This document shows positions 15,877 to 23,924 of a stretch of 24,083 nucleotides of DNA, piece by piece. The DNA is from RUG12461 sp045661345 (GTDB lineage Bacteria; Bacillota; Clostridia; Lachnospirales; Lachnospiraceae), in the NCBI GenBank assembly GCA_045661345.1, contig JAZRFM010000037.1, positions 1 through 24,083 of the forward strand, written 5' to 3'. Made by a program: the position numbers and the translations under genes. A model generated the notes under the pieces. It was not told the origin of the DNA. It searched no databases and saw only the letters and a list, made by a program, of their open reading frames with translations. Positions within the stretch are counted from its first letter, which is position 1. Every line of letters begins with the position of its first letter.

Positions 15877-16634
15877 TCTGCCTGTTCTCCTGCCGGGGAA
15901 AGGGACAGTTCGCCAGAGAGATCCTGATAAAAGACGATGACAGATTGGGTCAGATAAGGATTGATCCATAAAAAGCCGACGCCAAGGGACAGAAGACCAA
16001 GGAATACGTAGCCGAGAAAACTCAGAAGAAGCAGAAGAAAGCGCTTACGGTTCCCGTCCATGAGGCGGCGGCTTTCTTGAAATGCGGAGCGGATCTTCCG
16101 GTTCGGGTCGTCCAGCAGAAGGGGAAAGACCAGGGCATACCCGAGGAGGATGGCAATCGTCAAGACCAGCAGGATCCCCCTGATCAGGAGAGACACAGCA
16201 GGCCAGGGAGCCTCCAGAAATGCGGGAGTGGTTACCTGCAGAATCCCGAACAGGATCCTCACGACCAGATAGGGCAGGGCATAGACGACATAAAGCAAAA
16301 AGGCGAGAATGAAGGAATCCGGACGCACCTTGAAGCAATGCAGCAGATCGGAAAGTCCGAAAGGCTTTCTCCGTGCAAGGTTGAGCTGAAGATACAGCCT
16401 TCCCGCGCTGAGTACCGCTGTCAGGATCAGGACAATAAAAGAAGCCAGATCATAGAGGATGTTCTGCAGGATCGAACCGGTATTGCTCAGCAGGTAGGAA
16501 AAGGGCAGCAGCACAAGAGACGGCAGAAGCGCCACCACAAGCTCTGCCAGAACCGGCAGACGATACTGGCCGCCGAGCTGCGCTCTGGCGATCCGTTTGA
16601 TTTCACGATTGGATGGATGCATGAGGTTTTCCAT
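15852..16634 (-). CDS. DUF975 family integral membrane protein
   Basis: This 260-residue protein has about five or six transmembrane helices and matches the DUF975 pattern: a soluble start with NREIKRIARAQL, a helix-rich body, and the conserved segment LLDDPNRKIRSAFQESRRLMDGNRKRFLLLLLSFLGY, followed by LWINPYLTQSVIVFYQDL. Its function is not known. The ATG at 16634 is two bases after the stop of the upstream SprA-like gene and has no Shine-Dalgarno, so translation is probably coupled; Met5 is an alternative start. The 3' end overlaps glpK by 25 bases in convergent orientation. Confidence 0.85.
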
Positions 16635-16636
16635 GA

Positions 16637-17137
16637 TTATACACTGAAGTCAAGATTGGCGCCTTTGACGGCATCATCCAGCTGTGCCTTGCGATCCTTT
16701 TGATAAGGATTGGACTCGGTTTCCTTTGGATAGGCGATCTTCGTGCGGGTCAGTCCCCCCGCCACATAGACACGTCCGCATTCCGGACAGACAGCGGTCT
16801 GGATCGACACGGAAGCCTGCAAAACTTTTCCGCCGCCTTTTTCTGCTTTTTCGTAGGCATTGGAAACGTGCTCCTGCTCGTGACCGCGGACACGAGCGCC
16901 GGCAGCCCCGGGATCGATGTGCTGTGCGGTCTGGAAGGAAACATCCGACTCGTTGGAGCCATCCTTGTATTTGCGGCTTTTGCAGGTCTGGCACTCGGCG
17001 GGATTGACGCGGCCGGGCTTTACGGTCTTCGTGCCGTCGCCGAAATCATAGTTGGAGCCAACGGATGGAGTGTTTCCGATGCGCGAAGACGCAGCATAGG
17101 GAGCGAAACCGTATACGCCGGAAAGATTGAGATTCAT
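16637..17137 (-). CDS. SprA-related putative zinc metalloprotease
   Basis: This 166-residue protein matches the SprA-related group of putative metallopeptidases by eye. It has C-x2-C (Cys49, Cys52) followed by SRKYKDGSNESDVSF, then HEQEH (86-90), a HExxH zinc-binding motif, and a second C-x2-C (Cys117, Cys120) in CPECGRVYVAGG. It has no signal peptide or membrane helix. The four cysteines could hold a second zinc. The start at 17137 is supported by AAAGGAGG seven bases upstream, and a clear promoter lies about 55 bases further up. It is the first gene of a two-gene - strand unit with the DUF975 gene. Substrate and role are unknown; protease activity is inferred from the motif. Confidence 0.72.
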   Translation of the reverse strand: MNLNLSGVYGFAPYAASSRIGNTPSVGSNYDFGDGTKTVKPGRVNPAECQTCKSRKYKDGSNESDVSFQTAQHIDPGAAGARVRGHEQEHVSNAYEKAEKGGGKVLQASVSIQTAVCPECGRVYVAGGLTRTKIAYPKETESNPYQKDRKAQLDDAVKGANLDFSV

Positions 17138-17190
17138 CGCGTTGCCTCCTTTCTGACAGCCGGATAGGCTATTGATGATAGTTTGCTGAG

Positions 17191-17219
17191 ATTATAGCAC
17201 GTTTTTTGGAGTATTTCAA
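17191..17219 (-). promoter_or_regulatory. Promoter of the SprA-like/DUF975 unit
   Basis: Read on the - strand, TTGAAA (17219-17214) and TATAAT (17196-17191) are 17 bases apart with TGC directly before the -10. Its -35 touches the first base of the divergent DUF2752 gene. Fourteen bases across its -10 (17191-17204) are identical to those of the - strand promoter at 21633-21646. Confidence 0.85.
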
Positions 17220-17545
17220 TGATCTGGAAAATCATCCCCCCATGCTTCTTTCACCGCATGACCGGGTACTACTGCCCGGGATGCGGTGCCACCCGCAGTG
17301 TCTATGCATTGCTCCACGGGCGGATCGGGGCGTCCTTCTTTTACTACCCTGCCATCCCCGTGGCATTGCTGCTGTTGATCTGGATGTGCGTAAGCCTTGT
17401 TACGGAGCGGATCGTGGGGCATCGCGTGTTTTTTCATTTCCCGATGCACAGGGCGTGGCTTTACCTTCTCCTGGCGCTGATTCTCGCCAACTTTGTCTGG
17501 AAAAATGCCGTCCTTGCCTTTACAGGAACCGCCCTGATGGAGTAG
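17219..17545 (+). CDS. DUF2752 family small membrane protein
   Basis: This 108-residue protein has the DUF2752 signature: Cys9 in PPCFF, then MTGYYCPGCGATR (14-26) and ALLHGRIGASFFYYP. Two transmembrane helices follow (about 40-63 and 79-101). The Cys-rich motif near the membrane is conserved in the family, but its function is not known. GGAG seven bases upstream supports the ATG. I see only a weak candidate promoter (TTGATG at 17172, TATAGC at 17193, 15 bases apart), and the opposing SprA-like promoter overlaps this gene's start. 17546-17610 downstream holds no recognisable feature. Confidence 0.82.
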   Translation: MIWKIIPPCFFHRMTGYYCPGCGATRSVYALLHGRIGASFFYYPAIPVALLLLIWMCVSLVTERIVGHRVFFHFPMHRAWLYLLLALILANFVWKNAVLAFTGTALME

Positions 17546-17610
17546 AGTAAGAGTACTGCGAAGATTACCGATCGTACCGAAAGGGCACGGGGATTCGTGC
17601 GGAAGAGTGT

Positions 17611-18393
17611 ATGAATATTGAAGTGGATGGATATAATATATGTGTCAGGATCACCGGCGAGGGCGAAGAGACCGTGGTGATGCTTCAGGGATGGGGTACA
17701 CATCTTGGCGTTTATGATTCTGTGGCGGAGTCGATCAACGAATCCTACCGGTTTGTACAGTTTGACCTGCCGGGATTCGGCGGCAGCGATGAACCGCGGG
17801 AGCCGTGGAATGTGGATGCCTATGCGGATTTTTTCTGCAGATTCATGCAGGCGCTCGGGATCAGAAAAGCCACCCTGATCGGTCATTCCTACGGCGGCAG
17901 GATTATCATCAAGCTGGCGGCGAGAGAAAGCCTTCCCTTTGAGATCCAAAGTATCGTGCTGATTGACAGTGCCGGGATTGTACCGGAAAAGACCTTTGCC
18001 CAGAAAATGAAGATCAAACGGTACAAGGCACTGAAGAAAATTTTGAATCTGAAGGTGGTGTATGCCCTGTTTCCGGAGCTGGTCGATGACTGGAGGAGCA
18101 GGCAGGGGTCTGCCGATTACAGAAACGCAACGCCGATGATGCGGCAGTGCCTGGTAATGGCGGTCAACGAAGACTTAAGACACCTCCTTCCAAAGATCAA
18201 ACAGGATACCCTCCTGATCTGGGGAGACAGGGATACGGCTACGCCCATCTCGGATGCAAGGATCATGGAGGAAATGATTCCGAAGGCGGGACTGGCTGTT
18301 TTGACCGGAACAGGACATTACTCCTTCCTGGAACAGCCTGTCATTTTCAGAAATATCATGAGAGCCTATTTTCACATCGGAGCCGGACAATGA
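17611..18393 (+). CDS. Alpha/beta-fold hydrolase
   Basis: This 260-residue soluble hydrolase has the full triad: nucleophile Ser93 in GHSYGG, Asp208 in GDRD and His236 in GTGHYSFLEQP. The oxyanion-loop region is QGWGTH rather than the commoner HGxG, and DLPGFGGSD is typical of the fold. A helical cap covers about 125-185. The substrate cannot be told. It ends in an ATGA overlap with a MurF-like gene, and the same three-gene order continues to ddl, so a role in cell-wall metabolism is possible but only by association. GGAAGAG upstream supports the ATG. Confidence 0.88.
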   Translation: MNIEVDGYNICVRITGEGEETVVMLQGWGTHLGVYDSVAESINESYRFVQFDLPGFGGSDEPREPWNVDAYADFFCRFMQALGIRKATLIGHSYGGRIIIKLAARESLPFEIQSIVLIDSAGIVPEKTFAQKMKIKRYKALKKILNLKVVYALFPELVDDWRSRQGSADYRNATPMMRQCLVMAVNEDLRHLLPKIKQDTLLIWGDRDTATPISDARIMEEMIPKAGLAVLTGTGHYSFLEQPVIFRNIMRAYFHIGAGQ

Positions 18394-19952
18394 TAGTGAG
18401 AACCATCATCGCGGCCGGATTGGCCGCTTATGCATTGTTCCTGACCATGCGGCACAACATGCACATGTTTCAGCTGAATGGGTACAAGAACGATGAGCAT
18501 ATCAACTGGATCAAAAAGAATCTGCGGCAGCAGTGGCTGCTGGGATTCGGTCTCGTACTGGGGGTACTGAGGATTTTTTTCCCGTTCCTGGTGCTGGACA
18601 TTCTGATCTATCTGACACTGCTTCTGGATATTCTTGTGTACCGGGCCATGAGGAGGCTCAATACCAAGAAAAAACTCGTCTACACAGCCAGAGTGAAACG
18701 CATGATCGCAACGATCCTGATGATGGTCGCTGCTGCGGTGGCTTTGGTTACCGTCTTTTTCGGCGTTTGGCCGCTGACGGGACTTTTTATGATTCTGGTA
18801 TCCGCACAATGGTGTCTGAATATGGCGGCCAATGTGATCAACCATCCCATGGAAAAGGCCATCAGTCAGCATTTTATCAGGGATGCCAGGAGAAGACTGG
18901 AGCAAAGACCGGATCTGAAGGTGATCGGTGTGACGGGGAGCTACGGCAAGACCAGCATGAAGTTTTACCTCCAGACCCTTCTGCAGACCAGATACAATGT
19001 CCTCGTTACTCCGGGCAATTTTAACACCCCTCTGGGCGTGACGATCACGGTCAGAAATCACCTGAAACCCAGCCATGAGATTTTTCTCTGTGAGATGGGC
19101 GCCCGTCGTGTGGGAGAGATCAAAGAGATCTGCGATATCGCGCATCCCGATCTCGGGATCATCACCTCCGTGGGTCCGCAGCATCTGGAAACATTTTTCA
19201 GCATGGAAAACATCCAGAAGACGAAATTTGAGCTGGCGGATGCGCTCCCTGCCGACGGTATGCTGTTTCTGAACGGGGATAACGGGTATATCCGGGAGAA
19301 AGCGGAAAGCTACCCCGTCAAGACATTCTACTTTGCAAAAGAGGAGGGAGAGGGTTATCGGGCGAAGGATATCGCGGTTTCCCAATTCGGGACGGAGTTT
19401 ACCGTGACCACCCCCTCCGGAGAGGAAGAGCGCTTCCGGATGAAACTCATCGGTGCCCATAATGTGATCAATGTCGTCGGTGCCATTGCCGTCGCGCATT
19501 CACTGGGGATTCCCCTGCAGGAGCTGAAGATCCCGGTGCGCAGGATCGAGCCGGTGGAGCACCGCATGCAGATGCGGGAGCACGGACTGGTGACGGTCAT
19601 CGATGATGCGTACAACTCCAATCCCGTCGGATCCCGGGCTGCCGTGGAGACGCTGGCCATGTTTGACGGGATCCGGATTCTGATCACCCCCGGTATGGTG
19701 GAGCTGGGAGAAAAGGAAAAGGAGTATAACTACAAGTTCGGTACCTACGCGGCGGATTGCTGCGATTACATTCTCCTGGTGGGGAAAAAACACACGGAGC
19801 CCATCAGGGGAGGGGTTCTCAGCAAAGGCTTTCCGGAGGGAAAATGCCTGGTGTACGAGAAGCTGGAGGATGCGGTTTCCTATGCCTATGCCATAAAGGG
19901 GCAGGGTCATAAATACATCCTGCTGGAGAATGACCTGCCCGATAATTATTAG
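18390..19952 (+). CDS. Membrane-anchored MurF-like Mur ligase
   Basis: This 520-residue protein fuses an N-terminal membrane region (about 1-155, roughly five hydrophobic helices) to a complete Mur ligase. The ligase has the ATP loop GVTGSYGKTS (180-189, Lys187), PGNFNTPLGVT, the central-domain Glu-Met-Gly segment, HPDLGIITSVGPQHLETF, and the C-terminal domain with HRMQMREHGLVTVIDDAYNSNP, a MurF hallmark. MurF adds D-Ala-D-Ala to UDP-MurNAc-tripeptide, and the next gene makes D-Ala-D-Ala. Ordinary MurF is soluble and about 450 residues, so the membrane part is an addition. GGAG seven bases upstream supports the ATG within the hydrolase gene's end; a longer upstream frame is spurious. Substrate identity is inferred. 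Confidence 0.85.
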   Translation: MIVRTIIAAGLAAYALFLTMRHNMHMFQLNGYKNDEHINWIKKNLRQQWLLGFGLVLGVLRIFFPFLVLDILIYLTLLLDILVYRAMRRLNTKKKLVYTARVKRMIATILMMVAAAVALVTVFFGVWPLTGLFMILVSAQWCLNMAANVINHPMEKAISQHFIRDARRRLEQRPDLKVIGVTGSYGKTSMKFYLQTLLQTRYNVLVTPGNFNTPLGVTITVRNHLKPSHEIFLCEMGARRVGEIKEICDIAHPDLGIITSVGPQHLETFFSMENIQKTKFELADALPADGMLFLNGDNGYIREKAESYPVKTFYFAKEEGEGYRAKDIAVSQFGTEFTVTTPSGEEERFRMKLIGAHNVINVVGAIAVAHSLGIPLQELKIPVRRIEPVEHRMQMREHGLVTVIDDAYNSNPVGSRAAVETLAMFDGIRILITPGMVELGEKEKEYNYKFGTYAADCCDYILLVGKKHTEPIRGGVLSKGFPEGKCLVYEKLEDAVSYAYAIKGQGHKYILLENDLPDNY

Positions 19953-20020
19953 GAATTTTCAGGGAACACTGATAAAGGGTTTCCTTAACAGATCCATAGA
20001 TGAGGAAGGAGCTTTGAAAC

Positions 20021-21202
20021 ATGAAAACAAAGGTTGCGATGCTGTTCGGCGGAAAGAGTGTGGAACATGAAGTATCGGTGATTTCCGGGATCCAGGCGAT
20101 CATGAACATGGATACGGAGAAGTATGACCTGATCCCGGTGTATATGACAAAAAAAAATGAAATGTACGTCGGGGATGAGATCGGAAAAATCGAGGCCTAT
20201 CAGGACATTGAGGGGCTGCTACAAAAATCCCGGCGTGTGATCATGGTAAATGACGAGGACAGGATCCGGCTTGTTTCCTATCCGCCGAAAAAGTTCGGAA
20301 AGAATACCGGGATCGAGCTGGATATCGTCTTTCCGGTGGTGCATGGCACCAATGTGGAAGACGGCGCGCTGCAGGGCTACCTGAAGACCATGGGGGTGCC
20401 CTTTGTCGGGTGCGACGTCACGGCATCCGCAGTGGGAATGGATAAGTACATCATGAAAGCGATCCTGAAGGAAGCAGGAGTTCCCGTGCTGGACGCGGAA
20501 CTCTTTACACTGTCGGACTATGCCGGGATCGAGTCGATGATGGACCGGGTGGAAAGGGGACTCGGCTATCCCGTCATCGTGAAGCCTGTCAACCTCGGCT
20601 CCAGCGTGGGAATCAGCGTGGCAAAAAACAGGGTGGAATTATCCAATTCCATTGACGATGCGTTCCGTTATGCGACAAAGGTGCTGGTGGAGCATGCGAT
20701 CACAAATCTCCGGGAGATCAACTGTGCCGTGCTGGGCGATGAAAACGAAGCAGAGGCTTCCGAATGTGAGGAACCACTGCATTCCAAGGATATCTTAAGC
20801 TATGAGGATAAATATGTGAGCAATGCCAAAGGCGGCGGGTCGAAAGGCATGGCAAGCGTGTCCAGAAAGATCCCAGCGGAGCTTACCCCGGAAAAGAGGG
20901 AGGAAGTGCGGTGTATGGCGGTGAAATCCTTTCAGGCTCTGGGCTGCAACGGTGTCGCGCGGATCGATTTCATGGTGGATGAAGACACCGGGAAGCTCTA
21001 TTTCAATGAGATCAACACAATCCCCGGGTCTCTTGCTTTTTATCTCTTCGAACCCATCGGCATCCCCTATAAAACGCTCCTTGACAGAATGATTGCCCTC
21101 GCCATGAAACGTGTCCGGACGGAGGGGAATCTCACCTTCACCTTTGACACCAATATCCTGAACACCGCAAGCTTCGGCGGCGCGAAGGGATCGAAGCTCT
21201 GA
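20021..21202 (+). CDS. ddl: D-alanine--D-alanine ligase
   Basis: This 393-residue cytoplasmic ATP-grasp enzyme joins two D-alanines for the peptidoglycan stem. It shows the N-terminal FGGKSVEHEVSVISG, GYLKTMGVPFVGCDVTASAVGMDK, the ATP-binding IVKPVNLGSSVGI, and the metal-binding NEINTIPGSLAFYLFE (Glu330, Asn332). The loop SYEDKYVS has Lys264-Tyr265, as in true D-Ala-D-Ala ligases rather than D-Ala-D-Lac types. AAGGAG upstream supports the ATG. The 68 bases before it contain a small stem (19961-19967 with 19979-19985) without a T-run, so it is likely transcribed with the MurF-like gene. Its stop codon abuts that of the convergent DUF4190-like gene. Confidence 0.94.
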   Translation: MKTKVAMLFGGKSVEHEVSVISGIQAIMNMDTEKYDLIPVYMTKKNEMYVGDEIGKIEAYQDIEGLLQKSRRVIMVNDEDRIRLVSYPPKKFGKNTGIELDIVFPVVHGTNVEDGALQGYLKTMGVPFVGCDVTASAVGMDKYIMKAILKEAGVPVLDAELFTLSDYAGIESMMDRVERGLGYPVIVKPVNLGSSVGISVAKNRVELSNSIDDAFRYATKVLVEHAITNLREINCAVLGDENEAEASECEEPLHSKDILSYEDKYVSNAKGGGSKGMASVSRKIPAELTPEKREEVRCMAVKSFQALGCNGVARIDFMVDEDTGKLYFNEINTIPGSLAFYLFEPIGIPYKTLLDRMIALAMKRVRTEGNLTFTFDTNILNTASFGGAKGSKL

Positions 21203-21625
21203 TCAGTATCCGTATCCACCGAGGAAACGGCTGTAGACTTCCATCAGCTCCTCGGGATCGTCACTTTGCATCGCGTTGTACAGATCGTTGTACTGCGCGA
21301 GGAAGCCGTCAATCCCGCCAAACATGCGGATCATGATTACAAAACTGAAGACAAATATCAAGCCGGTTACGATGATCGCAGCGATGCCGATATACGTGCC
21401 GGCTTTTCCTTTGGGGCCCATCGTGTTCGCCCCGCCCTTGCTGAGCAGCCCGAAAATAATCGCCAGGGCACCAAAGAAGATGCCGACGCCGCAGCTGGCC
21501 GTAAAGAGTCCGAGAATCCCGAGGGAAAGCGACGCCGTCTCAAAGGCTGCCGACCGCCCGGTCCGGTGCGGAGGGCGCATTTGCCCGGTCTGATCATAGG
21601 TTTGATTCCAATTGTTCTGATCCAT
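21203..21625 (-). CDS. DUF4190-like small membrane protein, possibly leaderless
   Basis: This 140-residue protein has a hydrophilic Asn/Gln-rich start (MDQNNWNQTYDQTGQ), then two transmembrane helices (about 30-57 and 71-98) and an acidic tail rich in Tyr. The AxxSLxLGILGL segment and the Gly/Ala-rich helices fit the DUF4190 type; the function is unknown. I place the start at the ATG at 21625. A longer version from a GTG at 21679 would run through the promoter and lacks a ribosome site. The -10 ends only seven bases before the ATG, so the transcript probably starts at or next to it. The stop abuts ddl's stop with no base between. Confidence 0.7.
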   Translation of the reverse strand: MDQNNWNQTYDQTGQMRPPHRTGRSAAFETASLSLGILGLFTASCGVGIFFGALAIIFGLLSKGGANTMGPKGKAGTYIGIAAIIVTGLIFVFSFVIMIRMFGGIDGFLAQYNDLYNAMQSDDPEELMEVYSRFLGGYGY

Positions 21626-21632
21626 ACAGCGA

Positions 21633-21661
21633 ATTATAGCACGTTTCAGGTGAAAAACCAA
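21633..21661 (-). promoter_or_regulatory. Promoter of the DUF4190-like gene
   Basis: On the - strand, TTGGTT (21661-21656) and TATAAT (21638-21633) are 17 bases apart with TGC before the -10. Only seven bases separate the -10 from the ATG at 21625. Confidence 0.75.
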
Positions 21662-21684
21662 CATGACGGGGGCGGACACCTGTG

Positions 21685-21713
21685 TTGAATGTCACTTTTT
21701 TTTTCGGTATAAT
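21685..21713 (+). promoter_or_regulatory. Promoter of tex
   Basis: TTGAAT (21685-21690), a 17-base spacer holding a nine-T run, and TATAAT (21708-21713). Transcription should start near 21720, about 25 bases before the ATG. The promoter is divergent from the one at 21633-21661, with about 23 bases between the two -35 elements. Confidence 0.85.
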
Positions 21714-21744
21714 ACTTCTTTGAAAACGATCATGGGAGGAAGTT

Positions 21745-23886
21745 ATGGATATCATTAAGAAACTGGCGGAGGAGCTTTCAATCCGGCCTGCCCAGGCGGA
21801 GGCGGCTGTGAAGCTGATCGATGAAGGAAATACCATTCCCTTTATTGCACGTTACCGGAAAGAGATGACCGGCGCCCTGAACGATGAGGTGCTGCGCGAT
21901 CTTTTTGACCGGCTGACCTATCTGCGCAACCTGACGGAGCGGCAGGAAGCCGTCATCACCAGCATTGAGGAGCAGGGCAAGCTGACGCCGGAACTGAAAG
22001 CGGCGGTGCTCTCGGCGAAGACCCTGACGGAGGTGGAAGATCTGTATCTGCCGTACCGGCCGAAAAAGCGCACGAGAGCCACCATTGCAAAGGAAAAAGG
22101 GCTGGAGCCCCTGGCAAATACGATTTTGCTGCAGCTTTTGCATCACACGGCGGAGGAAGAGGCGGAGAAGTATCTCGATCCGGAAAAAGGGGTAGAGACC
22201 ACCGCCGATGCCATCAACGGGGCGAAGGATATTCTGGCGGAGTTCTTTTCGGAGAATGCAAATTACCGTAAAATGATCCGCAAACTGACATGGGAAAAGG
22301 GACTTATCACCTCGGAGGCGAAGGAGAAGGAAAAGGAATCCGTTTATGAAATGTATTACGGCTTTTCCGAGCCCGTAAAAAAGATCCAGAGTCACCGGGT
22401 GCTGGCGCTAAACCGCGGAGAAGCGGAAAAGGTTCTGACCGTCAAGGTGGAGGCGCCGGAAGAGGAAATCCTGTCCCGCCTGAAAAGAGAAATTGTAACC
22501 CGTGAAAATCCCCATACCGCGGAGGTTTTGACGGAGGCCCTGACAGACAGCTACCATCGGCTGATCGCCCCCTCCATTGAGCGGGAGATCCGCAGTGACC
22601 TGACGGAGCAGGCGGAGGACGGCGCGATCCGGGTATTCGGCAAAAATCTGGCGCAGCTTCTGATGCAGCCTCCCATCGCGGGGCAGGTGGTACTTGGCTG
22701 GGATCCGGCCTTTCGTACCGGGTGCAAGCTGGCCGTGGTGGATGCCACCGGGAAGGTGCTGGACACGGCGGTGATCTACCCCACAGCGCCGCAGAATAAG
22801 GTGGCGGAGGCGAAGAAAGTCCTAAAGCAACTGATCGCAAAGTATGGCGTGACGCTGATCTCCCTCGGAAACGGCACGGCTTCCAGGGAATCGGAGCAGA
22901 TCATCGTGGATTTCCTGAAGGAGGAAAAACTGCCGGTCTCCTATGTGATTGTCAATGAGGCGGGCGCTTCCGTGTATTCCGCCAGCAAGCTTGCGACGGA
23001 GGAGTTTCCGCAGTTTGACGTGGGACAACGGAGCGCGGCGTCCATGGCAAGACGCCTGCAGGATCCCCTTTCGGAGCTGGTAAAGATTGATCCGCGCTCC
23101 ATCGGTGTCGGGCAATACCAGCACGACATGAACCAGAAAAAACTGGGAGACGCGCTGAGCGGTGTCGTCGAGGATTGCGTGAATAAGGTGGGGGTGGATC
23201 TGAATACCGCATCGGCGCCCCTGATGGAATACATTTCCGGGATCAGCAAGCCCATCGCCAAAAACATCGTGACTTACCGCGAGGAAAACGGGAAATTTAA
23301 AAACAGGAAGGAGCTTTTGAAGGTTCCGAAGCTGGGACCGAAGGCCTTTGAACAATGTGCCGGGTTTATGCGGATCAGCGGCGGCGACGCTCCGCTGGAT
23401 GCAACAGCAGTCCATCCGGAAAGCTATGGCGCGGCAGAGAAGCTTTTGCAGACCCTCGGCTTTACGGCGGAGGACCTGTCCGGCGGGAACCTGACCGGGC
23501 TCTCGAAAAAGATCAAAGATCCGAAAAAGACTGCGGATCAGCTGGGGATCGGGGAGCTGACCCTGATGGATATTGTAAAGGAACTGGAGAAACCGGCCCG
23601 TGATCCCAGAGAGGATATGCCAAAGCCGGTGCTTCGAAACGATGTGCTGTCTCTGTCGGACCTGAAGCCGGGCATGATCCTGAAGGGCACAGTGAGAAAC
23701 GTGATCGACTTCGGTGCCTTTGTGGATATCGGTGTGCACCAGGACGGACTCGTGCATATCAGTGAGCTGTCGGACCGCTTTGTTAAGCATCCCCTGGACG
23801 TGGTATCCGTGGGAGACGTGGTGGAGGTTCGGGTGCTCTCCGTGGACGAAAAGAAAAAACGGATCGCCCTGTCAATGAAGAAGTGA
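21745..23886 (+). CDS. tex: Tex family RNA-binding transcription accessory protein
   Basis: At 713 residues this is the usual length for Tex (YhgF), a nucleic-acid-binding protein linked to transcription. It has the N-terminal helical domain with TIPFIARYRKEMTGALNDE and DLYLPYRPKKRTRATIAKEKGLEPLA. A YqgF-like RNase-H-fold domain begins at GWDPAFRTGCKLAVVDATGKVLDT (about 319). Helix-hairpin-helix motifs occur at about 480-570 (VNKVGVDLNTAS, then KFKNRKELLKVPKLGPKAFEQCAGF). A C-terminal S1 RNA-binding domain occupies about 640-713. GGGAGGAAG upstream supports the ATG. No T-rich terminator follows; the mRNA would run into the repeat copy at 23925. Confidence 0.96.
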   Translation: MDIIKKLAEELSIRPAQAEAAVKLIDEGNTIPFIARYRKEMTGALNDEVLRDLFDRLTYLRNLTERQEAVITSIEEQGKLTPELKAAVLSAKTLTEVEDLYLPYRPKKRTRATIAKEKGLEPLANTILLQLLHHTAEEEAEKYLDPEKGVETTADAINGAKDILAEFFSENANYRKMIRKLTWEKGLITSEAKEKEKESVYEMYYGFSEPVKKIQSHRVLALNRGEAEKVLTVKVEAPEEEILSRLKREIVTRENPHTAEVLTEALTDSYHRLIAPSIEREIRSDLTEQAEDGAIRVFGKNLAQLLMQPPIAGQVVLGWDPAFRTGCKLAVVDATGKVLDTAVIYPTAPQNKVAEAKKVLKQLIAKYGVTLISLGNGTASRESEQIIVDFLKEEKLPVSYVIVNEAGASVYSASKLATEEFPQFDVGQRSAASMARRLQDPLSELVKIDPRSIGVGQYQHDMNQKKLGDALSGVVEDCVNKVGVDLNTASAPLMEYISGISKPIAKNIVTYREENGKFKNRKELLKVPKLGPKAFEQCAGFMRISGGDAPLDATAVHPESYGAAEKLLQTLGFTAEDLSGGNLTGLSKKIKDPKKTADQLGIGELTLMDIVKELEKPARDPREDMPKPVLRNDVLSLSDLKPGMILKGTVRNVIDFGAFVDIGVHQDGLVHISELSDRFVKHPLDVVSVGDVVEVRVLSVDEKKKRIALSMKK

Positions 23887-23924
23887 CCCCGTGAACGCTG
23901 GGAAACGGGAGTTTGCACCCTTCC

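Noticed and set aside
16635..16660. Promoter for the DUF975 gene (TTGAC and TATAAT on the - strand)
   Set aside because: The two hexamers are only about six bases apart, and the TATAAT overlaps the stop of the upstream gene and almost touches the ATG.
18147..18389. Upstream extension of the MurF-like frame inside the hydrolase gene
   Set aside because: The ATG at 18390 has a proper ribosome site and overlaps the hydrolase stop as ATGA; the upstream residues are a frame shadow.
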